From: Oscillospiraceae bacterium
Lineage (GTDB): Bacteria; Bacillota; Clostridia; Oscillospirales; Oscillospiraceae
NCBI GenBank assembly: GCA_015068455.1
Contig: SVKO01000002.1
Coordinates: forward strand, 62,001 to 126,000
DNA: 64,000 bases
Reading direction: 5' to 3'
How positions within the stretch are numbered: position 1 is the stretch's first letter; the number at the start of each line of letters is the position of its first letter. Below the pieces are notes generated by a model. That model worked only from the letters and a program-made list of their open reading frames with translations. It was not told the DNA's origin and searched no databases. Shown here one piece after another: positions 42,479 through 50,385 of this stretch. The position numbers were made by a program, and so were the translations under genes.

Positions 42479-44272
42479 ATGAAGAAAAAACATCTTCGAA
42501 TCGGCATCATCACGCAGGTTGCGCTGCTGTTTGTGCTGGGAATTCTGACGACGGGAATTATTGCATATTTTACGCAGCTTGCGGCTTCTGATTACAGTGT
42601 CAGAGATGAGATCAAGCAGATCGCGACCCGGACGGCGGAAGAGGTGAAGCTGGCGGTAAATGAATATCCCTCCGGCGACTGGCTGCTGCGCTACTGGTAT
42701 GAGCACGATGACGAACTGGATATCGAATACGATGTGGATTTCAGCGCCGGAACGAAAACCGAAGAGAAAACCCGGCTTCTGCATGAGCGGCACCCTGCAC
42801 TGGAACTGCGCTATGCATCAACAGAGCAGATCGAGGCGCTGCCGGAGGAGGATCAGAAGCTCTGTGCGGAGGTCGCCTATTCCTGGCTGATCACCCGCAT
42901 CAATGAGATCAAGCGCGCGAATCACATCGATTTCCTGTTCTGCGTACTGACCGACGATGCGTACCAGACGCAGTATTTCCTTTTCAGCGCGGCCGATCCC
43001 GGCGCAGTGCGCGGCACCAACTACCTGGAAGTCTATCCTTTGGGCAAGGTGGTTTCCGTGGCCGACAATGAAAGCCAGCAGGAATCCATGCGATATGCGC
43101 GGGACCACCAGGGCCATCTGGCCGAGGCCGGCGATTATGTGGACTATTACGCCTATCTGGGCACGGTGGACGGGCGCCCGGCCCTCATCGGCCTGACCTA
43201 CAATCTCTCGGGCATCAATACCGACATCCGGAACCAGACCCGGCGCGGCACGACCCTGGCGGTTGCGAATCAGCTCGTGCTGTCGCTTTTGTGCCTGGGC
43301 CTCATCTATCTGTTTGTACTTCGGGCGCTGAAGAAGGTTCAGGAGAACATCCGCCTTTATAAAAACACCAAGGACAGTCATGCGGTGGCGGAGAATCTGT
43401 CGCAGATCCGCCTGCGCAATGAACTCGGCGAGCTGGCGACGGACGTCGTCGATCTGACCAGAGAAATGGATGACTACCTCGGCCGCATCGAGACCATCAC
43501 CGCTGAGCGTGAGCGCATCGACACGGAGCTGGCGCTGGCCTCGCGCATTCAGGACGATATGCTGCCCAATGTTTTTCCGCCCTTCCCGGAGCGGAAAGAT
43601 TTCGAAATCTATGCCTCCATGACGCCGGCCAAGGAGGTGGGCGGCGATTTCTACGATTTCTTCATGGTGGACGATGACCACCTCGCCATCGTGATCGCCG
43701 ACGTATCCGACAAGGGAATTCCCGCCGCTTTGTTTATGATGGCGTCCATGCTGATGATCCATCAGGCGGCCATGAACGAACCGAGTCCGGCAAAGGTGCT
43801 GGAATCCGTGAACAATCAGATTTCCGGCAACAACCGCGAGATGATGTTTGTCAGCGTTTGGCTGGGCGTGCTGGATTTGAGGACCGGCGTCATCACGGCG
43901 GCAAATGCGGGGCACGAATACCCCATCGTGAAGCAGCCGAACGGGCACTTTGAGGTTTTCCGGGACAAGCACGGCTTTGTTGTCGGCGGCATGGACGGTT
44001 TAACCTACAAGGACTACGAGCTGAAGCTGCTGCCGGATGCGAAAATCTTCCTTTATACCGACGGCGTGCCGGAGGCGTCGAAGCCGGACAATGTGCTCTT
44101 TGGCGTGGAGCGGACCGTGGAGGCGCTGCGAAGCGCCGAGGACGGCAGCCCGGTTCAGATCCTCGGCGCGGTCAATCAGGCGGTGGAGGACTTCATCGGC
44201 GACGCCCTTCAATTCGACGATTTGACCATGCTCTGCGTACATTACATCGGCCCGGATAAAACCGTGAATTGA
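42479..44272 (+). CDS. Membrane-bound PP2C (SpoIIE/RsbU-type) serine phosphatase
   Basis: 597 aa. TM1 at about 10-30 (IITQVALLFVLGILTTGIIAY), a roughly 225-residue extracytoplasmic sensor, TM2 at about 260-280 (LVLSLLCLGLIYLFVL), then a helical linker (about 285-355), then the SpoIIE phosphatase domain (about 375-595). Metal-binding acidic residues appear in KEVGGDFYDFFMVDDDHLAIVIADVSDKG and in FLYTDGVPEAS and QFDDLTMLCV. Such enzymes dephosphorylate anti-anti-sigma (STAS) proteins, switching a sigma factor. No STAS or kinase gene is adjacent, so the target lies elsewhere. Confidence 0.9.
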   Translation: MKKKHLRIGIITQVALLFVLGILTTGIIAYFTQLAASDYSVRDEIKQIATRTAEEVKLAVNEYPSGDWLLRYWYEHDDELDIEYDVDFSAGTKTEEKTRLLHERHPALELRYASTEQIEALPEEDQKLCAEVAYSWLITRINEIKRANHIDFLFCVLTDDAYQTQYFLFSAADPGAVRGTNYLEVYPLGKVVSVADNESQQESMRYARDHQGHLAEAGDYVDYYAYLGTVDGRPALIGLTYNLSGINTDIRNQTRRGTTLAVANQLVLSLLCLGLIYLFVLRALKKVQENIRLYKNTKDSHAVAENLSQIRLRNELGELATDVVDLTREMDDYLGRIETITAERERIDTELALASRIQDDMLPNVFPPFPERKDFEIYASMTPAKEVGGDFYDFFMVDDDHLAIVIADVSDKGIPAALFMMASMLMIHQAAMNEPSPAKVLESVNNQISGNNREMMFVSVWLGVLDLRTGVITAANAGHEYPIVKQPNGHFEVFRDKHGFVVGGMDGLTYKDYELKLLPDAKIFLYTDGVPEASKPDNVLFGVERTVEALRSAEDGSPVQILGAVNQAVEDFIGDALQFDDLTMLCVHYIGPDKTVN

Positions 44273-44287
44273 ACCGATATTGCAAAA

Positions 44288-44312
44288 AACCCCGTCGAAA
44301 GACGGGGTTTTT
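44288..44312 (+). terminator. Terminator of the phosphatase gene
   Basis: 9-bp stem AACCCCGTC/GACGGGGTT with a GAAA loop and a T tail. Confidence 0.92.
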
Positions 44313-44499
44313 CCTGCGTGCCGGCAGGGCGCGGCCGCAATAGGGGACCGGGCAGGATCGCCGGGACGAAAAAGGCTGTCCGCCCGGATATATTAATGTG
44401 TTAAATGAGAGCGGGATCGACGCCGCTTCGCGGCACTGGGCGGCTTTGCCGCCGTCGCCGCCCCATGCTGCGCATGGGCGATTTGATCCGGCGCCGTAG
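44313..44499. other. GC-rich non-coding stretch with tRNA 3'-end-like remnant
   Basis: Short GC-rich hairpins (GGCGGCTTTGCCGCC at about 44439; CCCATGCTGCGCATGGG at about 44463) and, at the right end, a plus-strand run GATTTGATCC...GTAGCTCCACCA that resembles the T-loop and CCA end of a tRNA, without the rest. No credible protein gene. Confidence 0.45.
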
Positions 44500-44541
44500 C
44501 TCCACCACAAAAAAGGACAGCCATTCGGCTGTCCTTTTTTG

Positions 44542-44549
<8 letters not shown>
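44500..44549 (-). terminator. Perfect 23-bp inverted repeat, terminator of tRNA-Ala
   Basis: Arms of 23 bp around a 4-nt loop. The central part (AAAAAAGGACAGCC/GGCTGTCCTTTTTT) is a classic terminator in both directions. The outer part duplicates the tRNA 3' end CTCCACCA in mirror image. Confidence 0.8.
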
Positions 44550-44617
<68 letters not shown>

Positions 44618-44648
44618 AAATTTGGCTTGTGCTCCTCAGAGCAGGGTT

Positions 44649-44677
44649 ATTATAGCAGGGTTCTTTGGAAAATGCAA
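44649..44677 (-). promoter_or_regulatory. Promoter of tRNA-Ala
   Basis: Minus-strand TTGCAT and TATAAT separated by 17 bp, ending about 31 bp before the mature tRNA 5' end. Confidence 0.75.
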
Positions 44678-44806
44678 GCTTTTTTTTCGGGGAGGCTGAT
44701 TTTTTTCCAAAAAGATGTTTTTCGTGCATTTTTCAAAGAACTGTGGTACAATAAGCAAAAGCCCGCCTCCCGTTGGGGCGGATCTTCGCAAGGAAGGAGT
44801 ATTACC

Positions 44807-44950
44807 ATGTACTGTGAATTCTGCGGCAAGCCCGTGTCGGACTATGCCAAGTACTGCCGTCATTGCGGCGCGACCCTCGAATACTATAAGACGGAACCCC
44901 AGCCCGAACCGCCCAGGGAGGAGCAGGTGGAGGAGAAGAAAGAGGACTGA
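44807..44950 (+). CDS. Small zinc-ribbon protein
   Basis: 47 aa. Begins MYCEFCGKPVSDYAKYC and then HCGATLEYYK: two CxxC pairs forming a zinc-ribbon knuckle, followed by an acidic Pro/Glu-rich tail. AAGGAAGGAGTATTACC precedes the ATG. The thioesterase gene starts 2 nt after its stop, so they are co-expressed. Function unknown; too short for enzymatic activity. A TACAAT -10 lies at 44746-44751, with no clear -35. Confidence 0.75.
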   Translation: MYCEFCGKPVSDYAKYCRHCGATLEYYKTEPQPEPPREEQVEEKKED

Positions 44951-44952
44951 AC

Positions 44953-45654
44953 ATGCGCGATACCCTGGAAAAGACCTGGACCCTTGAGAAAGAACCGTCG
45001 CTGATTTATCAGCTTCTTCACAATTTGGAGGAAACGGCCGCCCTCCACACGATTGAGCTCGGTATTCCGCGTCCTGTCATGGTGGAGCGTTACGGCGTGG
45101 TCTGGATGATCGTCCGGTCCTGGATGCAGCTCGACAAGCAGCCGGATCCCGCGTCTGATCTGACCGTCCGCACCTGGCATCGCGGCATGACGGGCAGCAT
45201 GATTTACCGTGATTTTGATCTGATCCAGAACGGCGAGCGCATCGGACAGGCCGTGCAGACCTGGGTGCTGGTGGATATCGGCAGCCGCACGCTGTTCCGC
45301 ATGAGCAAGGTCGCGGAGCTGGCCGATTCTCCCCGGCCGGAGGTCGTCAAGGATGTCCGGCCCCGCAAGCTTACGCCGCCCGGGCAGCTGCGCGAGGCCG
45401 CGCCCCTGTGCGCCGGGACGGATAGCCTGGACGTCAACGGCCACATCAACAACGCGGCCTATGTCCCGCTGGCGCTGGAGTCTTTGCCGGAGCCCGTGCG
45501 CGCTGTGCGAACGCTGGAACTCAACTATCACCACGAGTGCTTTGCCGGTCAGGCGCTGCCCAGACTGCTCTGGCAGGAGGGGAAGCAGGCCTATGTGCGT
45601 CTGATGACGCCGGAGGGCTTGATTGCCTTCGATCTGCAAGCGACTGCTTTTTAA
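44953..45654 (+). CDS. Acyl-ACP thioesterase
   Basis: 233 aa, FatA/FatB-like double hot-dog fold. First half: WTLEKEPSLIYQLLHNLEETAALHTIELG, RYGVVWMIVRSWMQLDKQP. The catalytic loop DSLDVNGHINNAAYVPLALE contains the Asn and His of plant-type acyl-ACP thioesterases. It releases fatty acids from ACP in the cytoplasm. It forms a two-gene unit with the small zinc-ribbon gene; a terminator separates it from the following sphingoid-base-like genes, though a metabolic link through acyl chains is possible. Confidence 0.85.
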   Translation: MRDTLEKTWTLEKEPSLIYQLLHNLEETAALHTIELGIPRPVMVERYGVVWMIVRSWMQLDKQPDPASDLTVRTWHRGMTGSMIYRDFDLIQNGERIGQAVQTWVLVDIGSRTLFRMSKVAELADSPRPEVVKDVRPRKLTPPGQLREAAPLCAGTDSLDVNGHINNAAYVPLALESLPEPVRAVRTLELNYHHECFAGQALPRLLWQEGKQAYVRLMTPEGLIAFDLQATAF

Positions 45655-45656
45655 AC

Positions 45657-45683
45657 AAAACGCGCCGGTTCCCGGCGCGTTTT
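45657..45683 (+). terminator. Terminator of the thioesterase gene
   Basis: Perfect stem AAAACGCGCCGG/CCGGCGCGTTTT around a 3-nt loop. Confidence 0.88.
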
Positions 45684-45705
45684 CAATTTGGACAGATGGT
45701 CTTTC

Positions 45706-45733
45706 TTGACAAAATTGAATCCCATGCTATACT
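45706..45733 (+). promoter_or_regulatory. Sigma-A promoter of the oxoamine synthase operon
   Basis: TTGACA and TATACT with a 16-bp spacer, leaving a leader of about 70 nt before the ATG at 45809. Confidence 0.8.
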
Positions 45734-45808
45734 AACATAAGAGTCCATTCGGTCGAATTTGCACTTCGGCATCGCATATGAAGCCACTGTCTGAGAAAGA
45801 GGAATATT

Positions 45809-46984
45809 ATGGATCTTTTTGAAAAATGTGAAAAATTTACCATGGCAGACGATTACCGCGCAATGGGCATTTATCCCTACTTCCACGCGCTGGAATCCCG
45901 GCAGGATGTGGAGGTATTCATGGAGGGCAAGCGCCGCATTATGCTTGGCTCCAACAACTACCTGGGCCTGACGGTGGAGCCCTCCATCGTGGAGGCCGGC
46001 ATCAAGGCCTTTGAGCGCTACGGCACCGGCTGCTCCGGTTCCCGCTTCCTCAACGGCACGCTGGAGATGCATCTGGAGCTGGAGGCGGAGCTGGCGGATT
46101 TCGTCCATAAGGACGGCGCTGTGACCTTCTCCACGGGCTTCCAGTCGAATCTCGGCATCATCAGCGCCCTGGTCAGCCGCGGCGACTATGTCATCTGCGA
46201 CAGAGAAAACCATGCCAGCATTTACGACGGCTGCAAGCTCAGCTACGGCAAGATGCTGCGCTATCACCATAACGATATGGCCGGCCTGGAGTCCATCCTC
46301 AGGCGTGTCAGCGAGGAGGGCGCCGGCATCCTGGTGGTCACCGACGGCGTGTTCTCCATGAGCGGCGACATTGCCAATCTGCCCGAGATCGTGCGCCTGT
46401 CCAAGAAATACGGCGCCCGCGTCATGGTGGACGACGCCCACGGCCTGGGCGTCATCGGCGAGGGCGGCCGCGGTACCGCCAGCTATTTCGGCCTGGAGGA
46501 TGAGGTGGACGTCATCATGGGCACCTTCTCCAAGTCCCTGGCCAGCCTCGGCGGCTTCATGGCTGCTTCCGCAAAGGTCTGCGATTTCGTGCGCCACAAC
46601 TCCCGCCCGTTTATCTTCTCCGCTTCCATCCCGCCCTCCGCCTGCGCGGTGGCCCTGGCCGCCCTGCGGCACCTCAAGGCCCATCCCGAACTGCCCCAGC
46701 ACCTGCTGGATCTGGCGGCCTATGCCAGAGAAGGGCTGAAGGCAAAGAACGTGCCCATCATCGAAGCGATCACTCCGATCGTGCCGATTTATACCTATGA
46801 GGTGGACAACACCCTGATCAAAGCCAAGGAGCTCTATGAAGCCGGCGTGTACGTCAATCCGGTGCTGCCGCCTGCCACGGCGCCCAACGCCTGCCTGCTG
46901 CGCACCAGCTACATGGCGTCGCTTACCAAGCCGCTGATCGACGAGGCTGTGGAGATCATCGGCTCGATCATCGGCAATGGCTGA
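45809..46984 (+). CDS. Alpha-oxoamine synthase, serine palmitoyltransferase-like
   Basis: 391 aa. PLP enzyme that condenses an amino acid with an acyl thioester. PLP Lys242 lies in MGTFSKSLASLGGF; ring-stacking His135 in DRENHASIYDG; Asp208 and His211 in MVDDAHGLGV. The family includes AONS (BioF), KBL, ALAS and SPT. The N-terminus (YRAMGIYPYFHALES), the GSRFLNGTLEMHLELE block, HNDMAGLE, and RHNSRPFIFSASIPPSA read closest to bacterial serine palmitoyltransferases as I know them from Bacteroides. Bio or threonine-dehydrogenase neighbours are absent, while an SDR reductase overlaps its end by 8 nt. SPT would make 3-ketosphinganine from serine and palmitoyl-CoA/ACP. Functional call is inferred. 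Confidence 0.75.
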   Translation: MDLFEKCEKFTMADDYRAMGIYPYFHALESRQDVEVFMEGKRRIMLGSNNYLGLTVEPSIVEAGIKAFERYGTGCSGSRFLNGTLEMHLELEAELADFVHKDGAVTFSTGFQSNLGIISALVSRGDYVICDRENHASIYDGCKLSYGKMLRYHHNDMAGLESILRRVSEEGAGILVVTDGVFSMSGDIANLPEIVRLSKKYGARVMVDDAHGLGVIGEGGRGTASYFGLEDEVDVIMGTFSKSLASLGGFMAASAKVCDFVRHNSRPFIFSASIPPSACAVALAALRHLKAHPELPQHLLDLAAYAREGLKAKNVPIIEAITPIVPIYTYEVDNTLIKAKELYEAGVYVNPVLPPATAPNACLLRTSYMASLTKPLIDEAVEIIGSIIGNG

Positions 46985-47768
46985 GATCGCCGTTGTCACC
47001 GGCGGATCCAGCGGCATCGGCCGCTGTACGGCAAGGTCGCTGCTGGACGCCGGCTGCCGGGTCTATGAACTCAGCCGCCGGGAGATCCCCCAGGACGGCG
47101 TCATCCACCTCTCGGCGGACGTGACCGACGAGAGCCAGGCCCTTGCGGCCATCGGCCGGGTCATCGGCGCCGAGGGACGGATCGATATTCTTGTGAACAA
47201 TGCCGGATTCGGCATCTCCGGCGCGGCGGAAAACACCCGCAGCGCCGACGCCCACCGCCAGATGGAGGTCAACCTCTTCGGAATGGACAACGTCACCCGT
47301 GCCGTCCTGCCGCATATGCGCGCGCAGGGGCGCGGGCGCATTGTCTGCCTGAGCTCCATCGCCGGCATCCTGCCCATCCCGTTTCAGCTCTGGTACTCCG
47401 TGAGCAAGTCTGCCATCGCCTCCTACTGCCTGGCCCTGGCAAATGAGGTGCGGCCCTTCGGCATCACTGTGTGCGCTGTTCTGCCCGGCGACATCGCCAC
47501 GGGCTTCACCGACGCCAGAGAAAAATCCGAAATCGGCGACGATGTGTACGCCGGACGGATCGCCCGCAGCGTCGCGGGCATGGAACGAGACGAGCGCGGC
47601 GGCATGACCCCGGAATACGCGGGGCGGTTCGTCGCGAAATATGCTTTAAAGCGCAATTCCCGGCCCCTGGTGGCCATGGGTTTTTCCTACAAATGCGTCG
47701 CGCTGCTTGCCAAGCTGCTGCCGCGCCGGCTGTCCAACCGGATCGTCGGGGCGCTGTATGCAAAATGA
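46977..47768 (+). CDS. SDR oxidoreductase, possible 3-ketosphinganine reductase
   Basis: 263 aa. Begins AEIAVVTGGSSGIGRCTARSL (NADP(H)-type TGxxxGIG), then LVNNAGFGISG, and the catalytic Ser...Tyr-xxx-Lys in CLSSIAGILPIPFQLWYSVSKSA. The C-terminal tail VAMGFSYKCVALLAKLLPRRL is amphipathic and may touch the membrane. The ATG lies inside the preceding gene (8-nt overlap), so translation is coupled. If the partner is an SPT, reduction of its 3-keto product is the natural next step; otherwise it is a general short-chain reductase. Confidence 0.8.
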   Translation: MAEIAVVTGGSSGIGRCTARSLLDAGCRVYELSRREIPQDGVIHLSADVTDESQALAAIGRVIGAEGRIDILVNNAGFGISGAAENTRSADAHRQMEVNLFGMDNVTRAVLPHMRAQGRGRIVCLSSIAGILPIPFQLWYSVSKSAIASYCLALANEVRPFGITVCAVLPGDIATGFTDAREKSEIGDDVYAGRIARSVAGMERDERGGMTPEYAGRFVAKYALKRNSRPLVAMGFSYKCVALLAKLLPRRLSNRIVGALYAK

Positions 47769-47790
47769 ACGTACTCCCGGAGGGTTCCCT

Positions 47791-49113
47791 ATGCGAAGAA
47801 GAGCTCTTTCGGCACTGCTTGCCGTCATACTGCTGTTGAGCCTGCTGCCGCTGACGGCGCAGGCTGCTTCGGTGACGGATGACGACGTCATTCGTGCGGT
47901 GCTGGTCGTCTTCCGATGCCGGGAGGGCACCTACGATTCGGTCAACCGCGACGACAACGGCGCGCTGTCCCTGGGAAAACTGCAATGGCACGGCGGCAGA
48001 GCGCTGGAGCTCATGAAGCAGATCGTCGCGGCCGATCCGGCGAATGCCCTTGCGACGCTGGGCGATTCCCTGTTTCAGGAGATCACGACCGCCGGCCGCG
48101 GCGCCTGGGACTGCCGCATCCTGAATCCCGAGGAGGGCGCCCTGGTCGGAAGACTTCTGGGCGGCACGGTTTCCGTGCGCATCCAGGACGCCATGGCCAA
48201 AAAAGACATTTCCATTTATCTCTCCCATGCCCGTACATACGATATCCGCACCGCGGAGGCAATGGTTTACTACTGTGATATCGAAAATCAGTACGGAACG
48301 GGCGGCGCGGCGGATCTGGTGAGCCGGGTCAAGGGACTGCTGGGCAAATCCAGCATCGATTCCGTGGACGAATTCCACGGCGCGCTGGTGCGGGTGACGT
48401 CAAATTATCTCAACCGCCGCAACTGGACCTACGAGTACTGCCGCAGCCTGGACTGGAGCAATCTGGAATGGACCGGACCGGTGGAGAACCCCGTCCCGGT
48501 CGTTCCGATCAACGTGGACATCGAACCGCCGAAAATCACTGCCGCGCGGCTCGTGCCCCTGGACGCCGAACGCTTCCAGGTGGAGGTAAATGCGAAGGAC
48601 AACAAGCGGGTGACGGACTGCCGGGTGCAGATCGGCACCGATGCCGATGACGTTGTGGATTGGGCGGCCTATGCCAAGACTTCCGGCAGCCTTTGGATTT
48701 TGCCGGTCAGCACCAGGAAATTCAGCGCCGACGCCAGCCGTTACTATGTGACGGTGACGGTCTCCGATGCGGCGGGCAACGCAGCCAGCACGCGGCTGGA
48801 GCTTGCGCGCGCGGATCTGGAGGATATTCCGTCCGACTGCGACCACCGCTTCCGTGCCGCATATGACACCCCTGCGACCTGCACCGAGCCCGAGTGCCGC
48901 GTGGAGGAGTGCGAGCTGTGCGGCCGCAGGCGCAAGACCGTGCTTTCCGCCGCGCTGGGCCATGATTTTGCACCGACGGACGTTCCGGGGGAGTACAAGT
49001 GCACCCGATGCGGCGCCACGGAGCAGATATCCGGGCCGGCGGAGAAGCTGCCCGGCGTTCTGGAGCAGGCGGCGCTGCGTATCATCGAATCCTGCCAAAA
49101 ACAAAACGGATAA
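47791..49113 (+). CDS. Secreted lysozyme-like cell-wall protein with Cys-rich tail
   Basis: 440 aa from the ATG at 47791 (GGAGG 7 nt upstream). Signal peptide about 1-29 (SALLAVILLLSLLPLTAQA). Residues about 35-200 contain GTYDSVNRDDNGALSLGKLQWHGGRALELM and then EAMVYYCDIENQYGTGG. This pattern is common in clostridial secreted proteins and prophage lysins and looks like a lysozyme/chitosanase-type fold; the Glu/Asp to serve in catalysis are not certain. An Ig-like beta-domain follows (about 235-345) and a C-terminal region (345-425) with CxxC knuckles (ECELCGRRRK, YKCTRCGATE). It is 22 nt after the SDR gene, so probably the third gene of that operon. Confidence 0.65.
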   Translation: MRRRALSALLAVILLLSLLPLTAQAASVTDDDVIRAVLVVFRCREGTYDSVNRDDNGALSLGKLQWHGGRALELMKQIVAADPANALATLGDSLFQEITTAGRGAWDCRILNPEEGALVGRLLGGTVSVRIQDAMAKKDISIYLSHARTYDIRTAEAMVYYCDIENQYGTGGAADLVSRVKGLLGKSSIDSVDEFHGALVRVTSNYLNRRNWTYEYCRSLDWSNLEWTGPVENPVPVVPINVDIEPPKITAARLVPLDAERFQVEVNAKDNKRVTDCRVQIGTDADDVVDWAAYAKTSGSLWILPVSTRKFSADASRYYVTVTVSDAAGNAASTRLELARADLEDIPSDCDHRFRAAYDTPATCTEPECRVEECELCGRRRKTVLSAALGHDFAPTDVPGEYKCTRCGATEQISGPAEKLPGVLEQAALRIIESCQKQNG

Positions 49114-49121
49114 AGCAATCC

Positions 49122-49156
49122 AAACCCCGGAGCTGCGAGGACGGCTCCGGGGTTTT
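49122..49156. terminator. Bidirectional terminator
   Basis: 12-bp stem AAACCCCGGAGC/GCTCCGGGGTTT with T tail on the plus strand; the minus-strand gene at 49155 also ends here. Confidence 0.8.
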
Positions 49157-49817
49157 ATTTCGGATCATTCGGATATCCCAATGCCGTCAGCTCCCACTGC
49201 AGGGCGAGGGCGGCGGTAAAACTGTCTGAAAGCCTTTGCGTTCGGGCGCGGAAAGATTCCGGCGAGTCAAAGAGCTCTATGAGGAGTCCGTCCGCTGTCT
49301 GTCTCGCACGATACCGGCACTGCAGCAGCTCAGAAAAGAAATCCTGCCCGTCGCCGGATGGGAGGACGCCGCCGATATCGTAACGCACGGTCTCCCGGAC
49401 CGGCCGCAGCTCGATCCATCCGCCGGCCGTGCTGAGAAATTCGGGAAAGGTCTGCGCGGCGGGCGAGTAACAGCGGATCGGCTCACAGGCGCCGGTACAG
49501 AACCGAACCGGCGCTGCGGTGCGGTGCCGCGCGGCGAGCGCTTCTGCGAGCCGGCAGGCGCAGGGGGAGACGGAACGCTCGAAATCCAGGACGATCACCT
49601 CCGCGCCGATGCATCCGGCGGCCTGCAGCAGAGCGTCCGTCAGCGTATCGGGGCTGTCCGGAAGGGGAGCACGGTCGTCAAAAACCAGCGCGTCAGCCCG
49701 CCCGGGGACCTCCGGCCCGCGCAGCGTTCCGTCCGGCGCGCAGTGCCAGCCGCAGAGGGCGATCCGTCCCGGCGGCGGCTGCGGCGCCTGACATACAAAA
49801 TACACCGGCAAAGACAT
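49155..49817 (-). CDS. Hypothetical protein
   Basis: 220 aa from the ATG at 49817. No signal peptide or membrane segment. The sequence is rich in Ala, Arg, Pro and Cys (VSPCACRLAEALAA, RFCTGACEPIRCYSP). The part EVIVLDFERS with the preceding Asp-rich region recalls a TIM-barrel strand end seen in sporulation or GH18-like proteins, but this is too weak to name a family. It is convergent with the secreted protein gene and divergent from yqeG by 64 nt. A real gene is supported by its length, start position and terminator. Confidence 0.6.
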   Translation of the reverse strand: MSLPVYFVCQAPQPPPGRIALCGWHCAPDGTLRGPEVPGRADALVFDDRAPLPDSPDTLTDALLQAAGCIGAEVIVLDFERSVSPCACRLAEALAARHRTAAPVRFCTGACEPIRCYSPAAQTFPEFLSTAGGWIELRPVRETVRYDIGGVLPSGDGQDFFSELLQCRYRARQTADGLLIELFDSPESFRARTQRLSDSFTAALALQWELTALGYPNDPK

Positions 49818-49881
49818 GGACAAACGGCCTCCCGTTTTGTATAATAGCATCAGTCACTATTATGCACGGAGGCAACCTGCT

Positions 49882-50385
49882 ATGCCCTTGTCCTTTTTGC
49901 CGCGCCACATCTATCCGGCGCTCACCGCGATCGATCCCGCCCGCCTGGCATCCGAAGGCGTTCGCCTGCTGATGCTGGATTTTGACAACACCATCGTACC
50001 TTATACTACCAACGATCCCACGGAAGAGATGCATGCCTGGCTCAAACGGGCCGCAGAATCGGAAATCCAGATCTGTGTGGTTTCCAACAGCAAACGGGGA
50101 CGGGTGGTCGAATTCTGTGACAAATACGGCATCGATTGTATCACCCATGCCAAAAAGCCCTTTTCCCGGGGGATTCGGGCATGCCTGCGCCGCTATGAGA
50201 CGGAGCCCCGCCGGGCAGCGCTGGTGGGCGATCAGATCTATACCGACGTCCTCGGCGCCAATTGCGCCGGCGTCCGCTCGATCCTGATCCCGGCGATCCA
50301 CAATCACAACATCTGGCTGAAGCTGCGCCATGTGGCCGAGTTGCCGTTCATCTGGCTGGCCGGAGGCAGGAGGGAAGGGGAATGA
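49882..50385 (+). CDS. yqeG: YqeG-family HAD phosphatase
   Basis: 167 aa, HAD superfamily IIIA. Motif I is MLDFDNTIVPY (two Asp), motif II VVSNSKRGRV, motif III Lys in THAKKPFSRGIRACL, and motif IV VGDQIYTDVLGANCAG. Relatives dephosphorylate phosphatidylglycerol phosphate (GEP4-like), so a lipid substrate at the membrane is possible. Its stop overlaps the peptidase start by 4 nt (ATGA). Confidence 0.88.
   Translation: MPLSFLPRHIYPALTAIDPARLASEGVRLLMLDFDNTIVPYTTNDPTEEMHAWLKRAAESEIQICVVSNSKRGRVVEFCDKYGIDCITHAKKPFSRGIRACLRRYETEPRRAALVGDQIYTDVLGANCAGVRSILIPAIHNHNIWLKLRHVAELPFIWLAGGRREGE

Noticed and set aside
45809-46984. Firm naming as glycine C-acetyltransferase (kbl) or bioF
   Set aside because: The catalytic residues are common to the whole family; neighbours and block similarity favour an SPT-like enzyme, but no substrate residue settles it, so no symbol was given.
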